Source: Agrobacterium tumefaciens (GTDB lineage Bacteria; Pseudomonadota; Alphaproteobacteria; Rhizobiales; Rhizobiaceae). Taken from it: a stretch of 64,000 bases of DNA. A program made the position numbers and the translations under genes. This document shows, one piece after another, positions 46,573 through 54,838 of this stretch. Each line of letters starts with the position of its first letter. The stretch's first letter is position 1. The DNA is taken from NCBI RefSeq assembly GCF_005221325.1, contig NZ_CP039889.1:1054001-1118000 (forward strand), given 5' to 3'. The notes below the pieces were generated by a model, which was not told the DNA's origin, did no database searches, and saw only the letters and a list, made by a program, of their open reading frames with translations.

Positions 46573-47601
46573 CTACGCCGAAAGCTCCCTTCGGATGATT
46601 TCCGCTCCTGCACCCAAAGCATTCAGCTTGCCTCTTGCGACCTGACGCGAGAGGGGCGCCATGCCGCAATTGGTGCAGGGATAGAGCTTGTCGGCATCTA
46701 CAAACTGAAGCGCTTTTCGCAGGGTATCCGCGACTTCCTCGGGGGTTTCGATGGCACTGGTTGCCACGTCAATGGCGCCAACCATCACCTTTTTACCGCG
46801 AATGAGCTCGATAAGATCCATCGGAACACGAGAGTTGTGGCATTCCAGCGAGATCAGATCGATATTGGACTTCTGCAGTTTGGGAAATGCTTCCTCATAT
46901 TGCCGCCACTCCGACCCCAGGGTCTTTTTCCAATCCGTATTGGCCTTGATGCCGTAACCATAACAAATATGCACGGCGGTTTCGCACTTGAGCCCTTCGA
47001 TTGCCTTCTCGAGCGTGGCAACGCCCCAGTCATTCACCTCGTCGAAAAAGACATTGAATGCGGGCTCGTCGAACTGGATGATGTCGATACCGGCAGCCTC
47101 CAGTTCTCTGGCTTCCTGATTGAGGATTTTGGCGAATTCCCAGGCCAGTTTTTCGCGACTTTTATAGTGGCTGTCATAGAGCGTATCGATCATGGTCATG
47201 GGACCTGGCAGGGCCCATTTGATAGGCTGACTGGTTTGCTGACGCAAGAATTTGGCATCTTCAACAAAAACCGGCTTTTCGCGAGACACTGCACCAACGA
47301 CCGTCGGCACACTGGCATCGTAGCGATTGCGGATTCTGACGGTCTCGCGTTTCTCAAAATCGACGCCGCTGAGGTGCTCGATAAACGTCGTAACAAAATG
47401 TTGGCGCGTCTGCTCGCCGTCACTGACGATATCGATGCCTGCCTGTTGTTGATCGTTCAGGGACAATCGCAGGGCATCTCGTTTGCCCTCAATCAATTCC
47501 TCATCCTGCAATTTCCAGGGTGACCAGAGTTTTTCAGGTTGTGCAAGCCAAGAGGGTTTTGGCAAACTGCCGGCGGTTGACGTGGGCAACAGTGTTTTCA
47601 T
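46573..47601 (-). CDS. mesD: Core-MetE methionine synthase, MesD type
   Basis: 342-residue enzyme equal to the C-terminal catalytic half of MetE, without the folate-binding N-terminal half. Zinc ligands are His211 and Cys213 (HIC), Glu253 (LECHNSR) and Cys312 (NCGMAP). Short core-MetEs methylate homocysteine from a donor other than methyl-tetrahydrofolate. Those next to a DUF1852 partner are the MesD class, reported to need MesX and oxygen. Here mesX ends 25 nt upstream. It would make methionine without cobalamin, which fits the B12 riboswitch nearby. Confidence 0.87.
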   Translation of the reverse strand: MKTLLPTSTAGSLPKPSWLAQPEKLWSPWKLQDEELIEGKRDALRLSLNDQQQAGIDIVSDGEQTRQHFVTTFIEHLSGVDFEKRETVRIRNRYDASVPTVVGAVSREKPVFVEDAKFLRQQTSQPIKWALPGPMTMIDTLYDSHYKSREKLAWEFAKILNQEARELEAAGIDIIQFDEPAFNVFFDEVNDWGVATLEKAIEGLKCETAVHICYGYGIKANTDWKKTLGSEWRQYEEAFPKLQKSNIDLISLECHNSRVPMDLIELIRGKKVMVGAIDVATSAIETPEEVADTLRKALQFVDADKLYPCTNCGMAPLSRQVARGKLNALGAGAEIIRRELSA

Positions 47602-47626
47602 GATAGATTACCTTGTGTTTTGTTCG

Positions 47627-48610
47627 TCAACGAACGCAATCGGCGGACCATCTCTCAAGAATGGTCTTGTATGGATTGATGAAATGCTGCTCGGCAAACC
47701 TGCCCTGCTCGATAGCTAGCCGGCTACGTTCTTCCCGATCGTAGACAATTCGAGTGAGTGAATAATCCTGGTGCTTCAGGTCTGGCTGATAGCGAGCGCC
47801 CGCCGCAGAATTGGCGTTATAAATCTCGGGCCGATAAATCTTTTGAAAAGTCTCCATCGTGCTGACAGTGCTGATAAGCTCGAGATTGGTGTAGTCACCA
47901 AGCAGGTCGCCGGTATAGTAAAAAGCCAATGGCGCAACGCTATTCAAAGGCATGAAATAGCGGACCTCCAACCCCATTTTTTTGAAATACTGGTCGGTCG
48001 AAGAGAACTCATTCTGCTGGTATTCGACACCCAGTACGGGATGCTGATTGTCAGTCCGATGATAGGTTTTGCTGCTTGATGCACTCAGGCATATGACTGG
48101 CGGCTTGCTGAAATTCTCTTTGTAAGCAGCCGAGTTCAGGAAACATTTGAACAGGTTTCCGTGCAGCTCACCAAATTTGTCTGGCGTGCTGAATTGCGGC
48201 CGATCCCTGTTGTGCTCCGGCAGCAATACGCTGAAGTCGTAATCCCGGACATAGGAGGAAAAATTATTGCCGACAATGCCATCGATGCGCTCGTTGGTTT
48301 TTCGATCAACGATGTTCGTTTTCAGGATTTCAATCAGTGGGAAGGCATCATTCTTGCCTTCGGCACCCATATTCATTTCGACGGATATGATTTCGAGCTC
48401 GACAGAATAGCGATCGCCTTCAGGGTTATCCCAATGCGCCAGCGTGTTGAAGCGATTGTCGATCATCCTCAGGGCGTTGCGCAAATTCTCCTGTCGGTTC
48501 GCCCCTCTAGCCAGATTGGCGAAGTTGGTCGTAACACGCGTATTTTCTGAAGGATGATAATCCTCATTAAAAGATATTCTCTTGATATCAAAATCAAAAT
48601 CTCTGCTCAT
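47627..48610 (-). CDS. mesX: DUF1852 protein MesX, partner of the core methionine synthase
   Basis: 327-residue DUF1852 protein. Recognisable parts are FDFDIKRISFNEDYHPSENTR, TTNFANLARG and GVEYQQNEFSSTDQYFKKMGLEVRYFMPLNSVAPLAFYYTGDLLGD. This family occurs almost only beside MesD and was shown genetically to be needed for its methionine synthesis, perhaps making or activating the methyl donor with oxygen. The gene is more A/T-rich than its surroundings, which may indicate acquisition. No signal peptide. Start ATG 48610; the RBS is weak. Confidence 0.87.
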   Translation of the reverse strand: MSRDFDFDIKRISFNEDYHPSENTRVTTNFANLARGANRQENLRNALRMIDNRFNTLAHWDNPEGDRYSVELEIISVEMNMGAEGKNDAFPLIEILKTNIVDRKTNERIDGIVGNNFSSYVRDYDFSVLLPEHNRDRPQFSTPDKFGELHGNLFKCFLNSAAYKENFSKPPVICLSASSSKTYHRTDNQHPVLGVEYQQNEFSSTDQYFKKMGLEVRYFMPLNSVAPLAFYYTGDLLGDYTNLELISTVSTMETFQKIYRPEIYNANSAAGARYQPDLKHQDYSLTRIVYDREERSRLAIEQGRFAEQHFINPYKTILERWSADCVR

Positions 48611-48652
48611 CGCGATCCGACGTCCAAATTCCCGATATAGCCCTGCATTTTT

Positions 48653-48666
48653 TGAATTATATTTCA
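48653..48666. promoter_or_regulatory. TGAA-N6-TTCA dyad at the mesX promoter
   Basis: TGAATTATATTTCA, 42 bp upstream of mesX. It resembles the MetR box TGAA-N5-TTCA but with one extra central base. Confidence 0.35.
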
Positions 48667-48793
48667 GGATATACGGATTTATTATTTTCCATTATCTCCG
48701 GTCAGCAACATTCCTGCTATCCATACTTGAGACTGTGCGTGATATATGCCTGAGACGTTGATCGAGTAACAATGGTTTTATCTCATTGATGCA

Positions 48794-48806
48794 TGAGCCA
48801 TGTTCA
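48794..48806. promoter_or_regulatory. Candidate MetR box between mesX and the B12 riboswitch
   Basis: TGAGCCATGTTCA matches the enterobacterial MetR consensus TGAA-N5-TTCA at 7 of 8 fixed positions, and the dyad extends to ATGA/TCAT. It lies 184 bp upstream of mesX. Confidence 0.5.
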
Positions 48807-48930
48807 TGATTTGGCGTCGCGCTGACTGGACGTCGTCTGCTCCGAACCTCTCAGCGCTTCCATTACATTCCAGTGACAGATGCCTTGACCAGTTCAACGA
48901 CATGCGACATTGGTTGGTCATCGTGGTTCT

Positions 48931-49100
48931 GCGGACGAAGGTCCGGAGCTAAGAGGGAATTCGGTGAGGGCTTTGATCATAGCCTGAAGCCGCAGCTGCC
49001 CCCGCAACTGTAAGCGACGAGTGAAAGTCCATCATGTCACTGAGGCGTGCCTCGGGAAGACGGACCAAAGCGATGACCCGCAAGCCAGGAGACCTGCCGC
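48931..49100 (+). promoter_or_regulatory. Cobalamin (adenosylcobalamin) riboswitch
   Basis: All conserved landmarks of the class are present in order on the plus strand: AGAGGGAAT with GGTG (48952-48966), the GCTGCCCCCGCAACTGTAAGCG core (begins 48995; longer than quoted blocks elsewhere), the GTGAAAGTCC and TCACTG region (49021-49041), GGGAAGACGG, GACCCGCAAG and the B12 box AGCCAGGAGACCTGCC (49083-49098). GCGG at 48931 can close P1 with CCGC at 49097-49100. It reads into the thioesterase-metR unit, not into mesX, which faces away. Confidence 0.92.
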
Positions 49101-49201
49101 GATAGATAACGTCCACGGGCGGGGTGTCCCGGAGTGCCGCTTTCGCGACAGGCATTTCCGTGCCTCTGCCTCTGCGTCATGTCCCGCCCTGCCGCAACCT
49201 G

Positions 49202-50044
49202 ATGGCAGCGCCGATGACAAAGACCGCAACGATAGGAAAGCCTGCCAAGCGCGGCTCGATAACCCGTCTCATCGATATCGTCTTTCCCGGAGATACCAAC
49301 CATCACGGTACCCTCTTCGGGGGAACCGGCCTAGCCCTTATGGATCGCGTCGCCTTCATTGCGGCGACCCGCTTCGGACGCGCGCCCTTCGTCACCGCCT
49401 CCTGCGAACGTATCGATTTCAGACAACCCGCACGCATTGGGCACATCGTCGAATTCAGCGCGAGACCAGTGAAGGCTGGACGTCGTTCCCTGACAGTCGA
49501 GGTCGAAATGGCGGCGGAAACCATTGTCGGCCGCCAGCGACACATCTGTACGCGGGGCATCTTCCATATGGTAGCCATACCGGAAGGTGAGGACGCCGCG
49601 CGTTATGTCCTGCCCGAACTCCTCCCTGAAGAGACCCCTGATCCAAGCGATGCCGTTACCATGGTCGAAATCGTCTTTCCGGATCAGGCAAACAGCGCTG
49701 GCCGGATGTTCGGGGGCGAAGCAATCGCCTATATGACCAAAGCCGCTTTCGTTGCAGCGTCGCGGTACTGCGGCAAGCTGGTGGTGCTGGCCTCATCCGA
49801 GCGCATCGATTTTTCAAGAGCAATCGAGATCGGCGAGATTGTCGAGGCTGAGGCACGTATCGAACGCGTGGGCCGCAGCTCCATGTCGATCCAGACAAAA
49901 CTCTGGTCCGAAAATCTTCTGACAGGCGAGAGGCACATTACGGCCACCGGACACTTCACCATGGTGGCGATCGACAAGGACCACCGGCCGGCTCCCATTC
50001 TCGACCCCGCCGAAGTCGTTTCCCTTGACAAGGGGGGAGAATAG
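49202..50044 (+). CDS. Double-hotdog acyl-CoA thioesterase under the B12 riboswitch
   Basis: About 280 residues with two acyl-CoA hydrolase hotdog domains: first IDIVFPGDTNHHGTLFGGTGLALMDRVAFIAATR, second VEIVFPDQANSAGRMFGGEAIAYMTKAAFVAASR. It hydrolyses acyl-CoA and frees CoA in the cytoplasm; chain preference unknown. The start is uncertain: ATG 49202 or 49214, or an earlier in-frame GTG at 49160; none has a clear RBS, which may reflect riboswitch-dependent initiation. It is the first gene after the riboswitch and lies 2 nt before the MetR-type gene. Confidence 0.85.
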   Translation: MAAPMTKTATIGKPAKRGSITRLIDIVFPGDTNHHGTLFGGTGLALMDRVAFIAATRFGRAPFVTASCERIDFRQPARIGHIVEFSARPVKAGRRSLTVEVEMAAETIVGRQRHICTRGIFHMVAIPEGEDAARYVLPELLPEETPDPSDAVTMVEIVFPDQANSAGRMFGGEAIAYMTKAAFVAASRYCGKLVVLASSERIDFSRAIEIGEIVEAEARIERVGRSSMSIQTKLWSENLLTGERHITATGHFTMVAIDKDHRPAPILDPAEVVSLDKGGE

Positions 50045-50046
50045 CC

Positions 50047-50934
50047 ATGCTCGACAGGCAACATCTTTCGATCCTGCGCGAAGTCGACCGCATGGGCAGC
50101 CTCACGGCGGCTGCCGAGCGGCTGAATGTCTCCCAGTCGGCTCTCAGCCACACAATCCGCAAGCTGGAAGATCGATACGGCGTGGCGATGTGGGAAAAGG
50201 ATGGCCGCAACCTTCGTCTCACCGACGCCGGCCGCTACATCCTGACACTGGCACAGCGCGTTCTGCCCCAGATCGAGAGGGCTGAGAATGTTCTGTCGGA
50301 TTATCGCCACGGACAGCGAGGCTCGCTCAAGATCGGCATGGAATGCCACCCGTGCCACCAGTGGCTGATGAGTGTCACAAAACCCTATCTCATGGAATGG
50401 CCGGATGTGGGTTTGGAACTCACGACCTCGTTCGCTTTCGGCGGCGTCACGGCGCTGGCTGGATATGAGATTGATATCCTGATCACACCGGATCCGATCG
50501 AGATGCCCGGAATTCACTATTTGCCGGTGTTCGACTACGAACTGGTGCTGGCGGTGCCAGTCGATCACCCCCTGACGCTGAAACGCCATGCCGAACCTGC
50601 GGATCTGCTGAATGAGACGCTGTTCACCTATCCGGTGCCGCCGGAGCGGCTGGATGTGTTCACGCAATTCCTGGTGCCCGCCAATTGCCGCCCGCGCCAT
50701 CACCGGAATATCGAGACAACGGAAATGATGCTTCAGCTCGTGGCCGCAGGCCGCGGGGTCAGCGCCATTCCCGATTGGCTGGTGCGACGGGAAGCGGCAG
50801 CACTCGGTGTCCGCGCTGTCCGCATCGGTCAGAGCGGCATCCAGAAAAGCATCCATCTCGGCTTAAGAGAGGGCGACGATACCGTCGATTTCATCGCCGG
50901 GTTTCTCGAAACGTCGCGTCAAACATTCGCGTGA
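50047..50934 (+). CDS. metR: MetR-type LysR regulator
   Basis: 295-residue LysR protein that follows E. coli MetR closely in pattern: N-terminal LDRQHLSILREVDRMGSLTAAAERLNVSQSALSHTIRKLE, then the hallmark MECHPCHQWL, GIHYLPVFDYELVLAVPVDHPL, RLDVFTQFLVPA and MLQLVAAGRGVSAIPDWLV. MetR uses homocysteine as co-effector and activates methionine synthase genes. It starts 2 nt after the thioesterase stop with GGGGGGAGA upstream, so it is under the cobalamin riboswitch. Its likely target is the divergent mesXD operon. Confidence 0.88.
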   Translation: MLDRQHLSILREVDRMGSLTAAAERLNVSQSALSHTIRKLEDRYGVAMWEKDGRNLRLTDAGRYILTLAQRVLPQIERAENVLSDYRHGQRGSLKIGMECHPCHQWLMSVTKPYLMEWPDVGLELTTSFAFGGVTALAGYEIDILITPDPIEMPGIHYLPVFDYELVLAVPVDHPLTLKRHAEPADLLNETLFTYPVPPERLDVFTQFLVPANCRPRHHRNIETTEMMLQLVAAGRGVSAIPDWLVRREAAALGVRAVRIGQSGIQKSIHLGLREGDDTVDFIAGFLETSRQTFA

Positions 50935-50982
50935 CGAGTCGATTTCGATCGGTTCGCAGCCCTGGCAGGAGGAGGCATCTGT

Positions 50983-51561
50983 ATGCATATTGAGAACTCA
51001 TCGTCGGCATGGCTGGCAGATGATGCCGCAAGTGAGGTAAAAGCAGAAGCGCGAGCCTTCTGTCTGCGGATGATCAATGAATTCTACGGGATCGGTTACA
51101 CACCAGCCTGGCACTCCGATCTGGATTCACTGTTGAAAAGCGCCCCCGAAAACTGGTTTTCGAATGGGAAGCGCGGAGGCTTTCTCCTTGTCCGGGGTGA
51201 CGGAGGACACATCATCGCCACTGGAGGTCTCTACGGCTTGGCAACAAAGCCATCCACGAGAGAGCGCTTGCGAGATCGCTACCCCGACGCGGACAGGGTG
51301 TGTCAGATCGCCCGGGTCTATCTGGAACCAGACGCTCGGCGGAAAGGACTGGGGTCGTCGGTCGTGGCAGCTCTGGAGACCAGGGCACGCGCGCTGGGCT
51401 ACATCACGTCCTACCTTCATGCCGATGCAGAAACAGCTGACACACTCAGCTTCTGGAGGAGCCAGGGTTACAGCGAGTTCGACCGTTTTTCCTATCCGTC
51501 ACCAAGAGGAACGGATAGGAGTGTGGACTTTGAGAAGTCTCTGCATGAGGATGTTCAATAA
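50983..51561 (+). CDS. GNAT-family N-acetyltransferase
   Basis: 192 residues. The acetyl-CoA-binding motif is VYLEPDARRKGLGSSVVAALETRARALGY (about 112-140), followed by a beta-bulge and FWRSQGYSEFDRF. The start has AGGAGGAGG ahead of it. 48 bp after metR and followed by a terminator, so it may be the last gene of the riboswitch-controlled unit. Substrate unknown; it may have no direct link to methionine. Confidence 0.85.
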   Translation: MHIENSSSAWLADDAASEVKAEARAFCLRMINEFYGIGYTPAWHSDLDSLLKSAPENWFSNGKRGGFLLVRGDGGHIIATGGLYGLATKPSTRERLRDRYPDADRVCQIARVYLEPDARRKGLGSSVVAALETRARALGYITSYLHADAETADTLSFWRSQGYSEFDRFSYPSPRGTDRSVDFEKSLHEDVQ

Positions 51562-51584
51562 AACACAAGATGTCTTTGTGTTTT
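51560..51584 (+). terminator. Terminator after the GNAT gene
   Basis: Perfect 9-bp stem AAAACACAA / TTGTGTTTT with a 7-nt loop, ending in TTTT and overlapping the GNAT stop codon. It also lies before the convergent LysR gene. Confidence 0.75.
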
Positions 51585-51624
51585 AGTCGAAGCCGTTTCA
51601 CCTCGGCCGTAAACGTCCCGCGCT

Positions 51625-52476
51625 TCAGGATGACCGAAATGCCCCCGTGATCCGTCGAAGCACCGCGTTGGCATGGTCGCCGGTGACCGTGGAAATCATC
51701 ACGACATCCAGTTTCGGAAGTTCCGGGAGCGTGCGGCTTTTGACATGCCGCACACCCGCAGGAGCAGCACTTTGCGCCAGAAGCGCGACGCCGATTCCGG
51801 CTTCCGCAGCGGCTCCCACCGCTGTTGCGCCGGTGCCGACAAACACCTCGCGCCAGGCGATCTCTGCGGTCTCCAGCGCCCGAAGCGCCATGGCTCGCAA
51901 ATTGCAGGGTTCCGGTTGCAGCACCAGCGGCACTGGGACGTCCGAAGCCAGATCGAAATCCGCGCTGCAGTACCAGCCAAAACTTTCCTGAAACAGAGCT
52001 TCTCCATCCCGGCGGATATCATCGTGCCGCAACACAATGATCGCATCGAGTTCTCCGGCATCATAGAGATCAAGCAGGGTTCTCGTGCCGGCCGTACGAA
52101 GATGAAGCGTAACGCTCGTTTCACGCTCGCTGACCACCCGAAGTATTCGAGGAAGGTCGGCGCCGATCAGATGATGCGTGACACCGATCGCCAGCCGCGT
52201 CGGCTCCTGACCAAAGACGTCAAGCGCACGACGGCCGGCGGCGACATAGGCGCGCGCTGGTTCCAGAAAGCGCTCGCCCGCAGCGGTCAACCGCACGCGG
52301 CGCGGCGTCCGTTCGACCAGACGATGTCCCAGCATGTCTTCGAGCCGGCGCAAACGCAGGGATATGGCCGCCTGCGTCGTATTCATCACGCCTGCAACCC
52401 GCGTGAACGACTGCAGTTCGGCAACAAGAAGAAAAGCCTCGACGGCCTCGGGATCCAATGAGCGCATGGCTTTCAT
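51625..52476 (-). CDS. LysR-family regulator of the adjacent MFS gene
   Basis: 283 residues with the winged helix (QSFTRVAGVMNTTQAAISLRLRRLEDMLGHRLVERTPRRV, about 22-61) and a typical effector domain. Divergent from an MFS transporter with 90 bp between them. It probably controls that transporter in response to its substrate. A possible second ATG four codons downstream (MRSLDPEAV) is equally good. Confidence 0.87.
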   Translation of the reverse strand: MKAMRSLDPEAVEAFLLVAELQSFTRVAGVMNTTQAAISLRLRRLEDMLGHRLVERTPRRVRLTAAGERFLEPARAYVAAGRRALDVFGQEPTRLAIGVTHHLIGADLPRILRVVSERETSVTLHLRTAGTRTLLDLYDAGELDAIIVLRHDDIRRDGEALFQESFGWYCSADFDLASDVPVPLVLQPEPCNLRAMALRALETAEIAWREVFVGTGATAVGAAAEAGIGVALLAQSAAPAGVRHVKSRTLPELPKLDVVMISTVTGDHANAVLRRITGAFRSS

Positions 52477-52566
52477 AACAAGCTGTTATCGCTGAAACTT
52501 GCAAGCCCCTAATTCTGTCATCTCCTCAAGACGGCTATTGCGTGAAACTCTAGATAGGAGTTTTTC

Positions 52567-53823
52567 GTGTCGTTGCAGATTTCTTCGTCCTCGCCCACCC
52601 CAACGCCTGCCGTCGATCCCCACATATGGGCAGTGCTTGCCGTGGCAGTCGGAACGCAGACCGCAGGCTCATTCGTGTCGCAGGGCATTTACATTCTGGT
52701 GCCCTTCTGGCGGGAAGCATTCGGCGTTTCCCTCGCATCGGCGTCGCTTGCCGTCACCGTCATGAACGGTGTCCAGATCGCGACGATGTTCACGCTCGGC
52801 CGTGCCATCGACATTCACGGTGAGCGTCGTATCGTCGGCATTGCCATGCTCGGCATGGCGATCGCCATGGCCTGCGCGGCAACATTTGCAAACAGTCTGC
52901 CCGCGCTGCTCGTTTGCATCGCTTTTCTGGGTGGCACCTATGCAGCTGTCCAACCCGGCGGCACGCGGGCGATCATGCGCTGGTTCCCGCCCGCCAAACG
53001 TGGAATAGCCACAGGGTTCAGGCAGGCCGCGGTTCCCTTCGGAACGATGATCGCAGCCGCTCTCCTGCCGTTCATGGCGGTTCGTTACGGGTGGCATGCC
53101 GCGGCATGGCTCTGTGCCGGCGTTTCCGTCGCCGGCGCAGCACTTTTCTGGGGGCTGTATCGCGAGGGAGGCGAAGTGGCGGCGAAAACCGAGCGTCCGC
53201 TCCCCCTGGCAAAACTCGTCCGCATCGTCGGGCAGGATCGCAGCTTCTGGCCAGTATTGCGGCTTGGTATTGCCATGTCAGCATTTCAATTCACCCTGAG
53301 CGCTCACGTCATCGGCTTCATGGCTGATGGATTGGGGCTTGGCCTTTTTGTCGCCTCTTCGATGTTTGCAGCAACACAGCTTGCGGGCATTCCCGGCCGC
53401 ATTTTCCTGCCCTGGCTCAGCGATCGCTTTCGGCCCGGTCTTCGCGGTCAATCGTTTGGCCTGGTATCCGTCCTTGCTGCCGGTGCGGCCGCGCTACTCG
53501 CGCTCCTCCCCATCGGCACTTCACCGCCGGTGATCCTCCTCGTGCTTGTCATATTGGGGATATTCGGGATCGGCTGGTTTCCGCTTTACCTTCTGCAGAT
53601 CGCGGAGAGCGCACCAAAAGGCTCGATAGCATCGACAATCGCCTTCGCATCCACGATCTGTTTGGCTGTCATGGCAATTGGTCCTTACCTGTTCGGGCTC
53701 CTGGTCGACCGTTTTGGCTATGGGGCAGCTTGGTCGGCGCTGATCGTGCCGGTGGTCGTAACGGCGCTGCCTCTCACCATCTCCTCACCGCGCCTCCCGA
53801 AAGCTCAAACCGGCTCACCGTGA
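52567..53823 (+). CDS. MFS transporter
   Basis: 418-residue major facilitator with 12 predicted helices and a cytosolic loop after helix 6. The helix 2-3 loop reads TLGRAIDIHGERRIVG, an MFS signature-like sequence. It starts with GTG 52567, AGGAG eight bases upstream. Pattern is that of the CynX/NimT or general anion/aromatic-acid group, but the substrate cannot be read from sequence. Controlled probably by the divergent LysR gene. Confidence 0.86.
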   Translation: MSLQISSSSPTPTPAVDPHIWAVLAVAVGTQTAGSFVSQGIYILVPFWREAFGVSLASASLAVTVMNGVQIATMFTLGRAIDIHGERRIVGIAMLGMAIAMACAATFANSLPALLVCIAFLGGTYAAVQPGGTRAIMRWFPPAKRGIATGFRQAAVPFGTMIAAALLPFMAVRYGWHAAAWLCAGVSVAGAALFWGLYREGGEVAAKTERPLPLAKLVRIVGQDRSFWPVLRLGIAMSAFQFTLSAHVIGFMADGLGLGLFVASSMFAATQLAGIPGRIFLPWLSDRFRPGLRGQSFGLVSVLAAGAAALLALLPIGTSPPVILLVLVILGIFGIGWFPLYLLQIAESAPKGSIASTIAFASTICLAVMAIGPYLFGLLVDRFGYGAAWSALIVPVVVTALPLTISSPRLPKAQTGSP

Positions 53824-53893
53824 AACGCAGTCGGTGACATGGTGCCTTGTGGAATCTGCAATCTTGAGCGGGAACGAACCTCCGGCTCATCCT

Positions 53894-53919
53894 CCACCGC
53901 CACCAAGCTGCGGCGGTGG
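53894..53919. terminator. Possible terminator after the MFS gene
   Basis: 8-bp stem CCACCGCC / GGCGGTGG with a 10-nt loop, 70 bp after the MFS stop. There is no T-run; weak support. The rest of 53824-54103 shows nothing further. Confidence 0.4.
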
Positions 53920-54103
53920 CCGGATTCGTGTAGACGGTTAGTTTAAACAACCTGTCCCGAAACATGGGACAAGCCCACCCATGTGGCGATGGAGAATGTT
54001 ACGATCTTATCTGCGTCAAAATGGCTGATGTTATATACAGCGGTTCTAAGGTACTGCTCCCTAACGACAGATAGTGTCGAGTCCTAGCCTGGAAATATCC
54101 GAA

Positions 54104-54211
54104 ATGTGGGATTTTTTCCCTATAGTGTTCTTACCATTCAAGCTTCTCGTGTTGGGCATAGGCATGTTCTACGCCATCAAGTGGCATCACGATCAAGCAA
54201 AGAAGAAGTAA
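54104..54211 (+). CDS. 35-residue membrane mini-protein
   Basis: Short ORF: MWDFFPIVFLPFKLLVLGIG, then MFYAIKWHHDQAKKK and stop. One hydrophobic helix follows an aromatic N-terminus, and the tail is strongly basic. I recall very similar short proteins (FLPFK..VLG.GMFFAIKWHYDQ) in other Rhizobiales, so it is probably real and conserved. Function unknown. No strong RBS is seen (GGAAATATCCGAA upstream). Codon use is more A/T-rich than in neighbours. Confidence 0.6.
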   Translation: MWDFFPIVFLPFKLLVLGIGMFYAIKWHHDQAKKK

Positions 54212-54553
54212 TAACCCAGTGGACCGCAAGCGCCCGCCCATTCGGGTAGCCCATTTAGTCTCCTTAGGACCAACTTCTGCAGTGTACAGGCGCGAGTACT
54301 CCATTCGCTGACCACCTGGGTTTTTGCACGGTCGCCTGCCCTCGCCCGTGAAAGCGATTCTACATCAAAAATCTGTGACGAGGGGGCCTCTTCCGGGCCT
54401 TTCGTGCTGCTCTTAGCAGTGATTTATCGAGGCGCACGAGTGAACGGCTTGGACCCACAATTCAATGATCACCGATCGCCAATTTGGTTGTCTTAGCTGA
54501 CTCAGGTGAAATAGCCGTGACGGGATGGATAAAAATATGCAGCTTAACCTTAA
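54212..54553. other. Intergenic stretch without recognised gene
   Basis: About 340 bp between the mini-protein and the tRNA. No ORF with family resemblance and no clear hairpin with T-run was found. It must contain the 3' trailer and end of the minus-strand tRNA transcript. Confidence 0.5.
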
Positions 54554-54643
54554 TGGCGGAGAGGGTGGGATTCGAACCCACGATACCCTTGCAGGTATGC
54601 CGCATTTCGAGTGCGGTGCATTCGACCACTCTGCCACCTCTCC
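54554..54643 (-). tRNA. tRNA-Ser (anticodon CGA)
   Basis: 90-nt gene with encoded CCA. Acceptor stem GGAGAGG / CCTCTCC with discriminator G, D-arm GCAGAGTGGTCGAATGC, anticodon loop CTCGAAA between CCGCA/TGCGG, a long variable arm (ATACCTGCAAGGGTAT) typical of serine tRNA, and T-arm GTGGG-TTCGAAT-CCCAC. It reads UCG codons. No integrase gene or direct repeat of its 3' end was noticed nearby. Confidence 0.97.
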
Positions 54644-54838
54644 GCATGCGCGAACGCTTGCGTTGCGCGCTCCTCTTAAACATCAATGATCGGGCTGACA
54701 AGGGGGATTTCGTGTTTGTGTCACAAATTATTCCTCAAGGAGAAGCCGGGCGAATTGCTTCGGCTCGTGGCCACTTTCACGGATTTCCAAGGACCCACCT
54801 CGGCCTTCAGCCGTACGCCTCCACATCCCGTGGTGGCG

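Noticed and set aside
54554..54643. tRNA-Ser as an integration site for a genomic island
   Set aside because: No integrase, no direct repeat of the tRNA 3' end and no composition step was noticed on either side.
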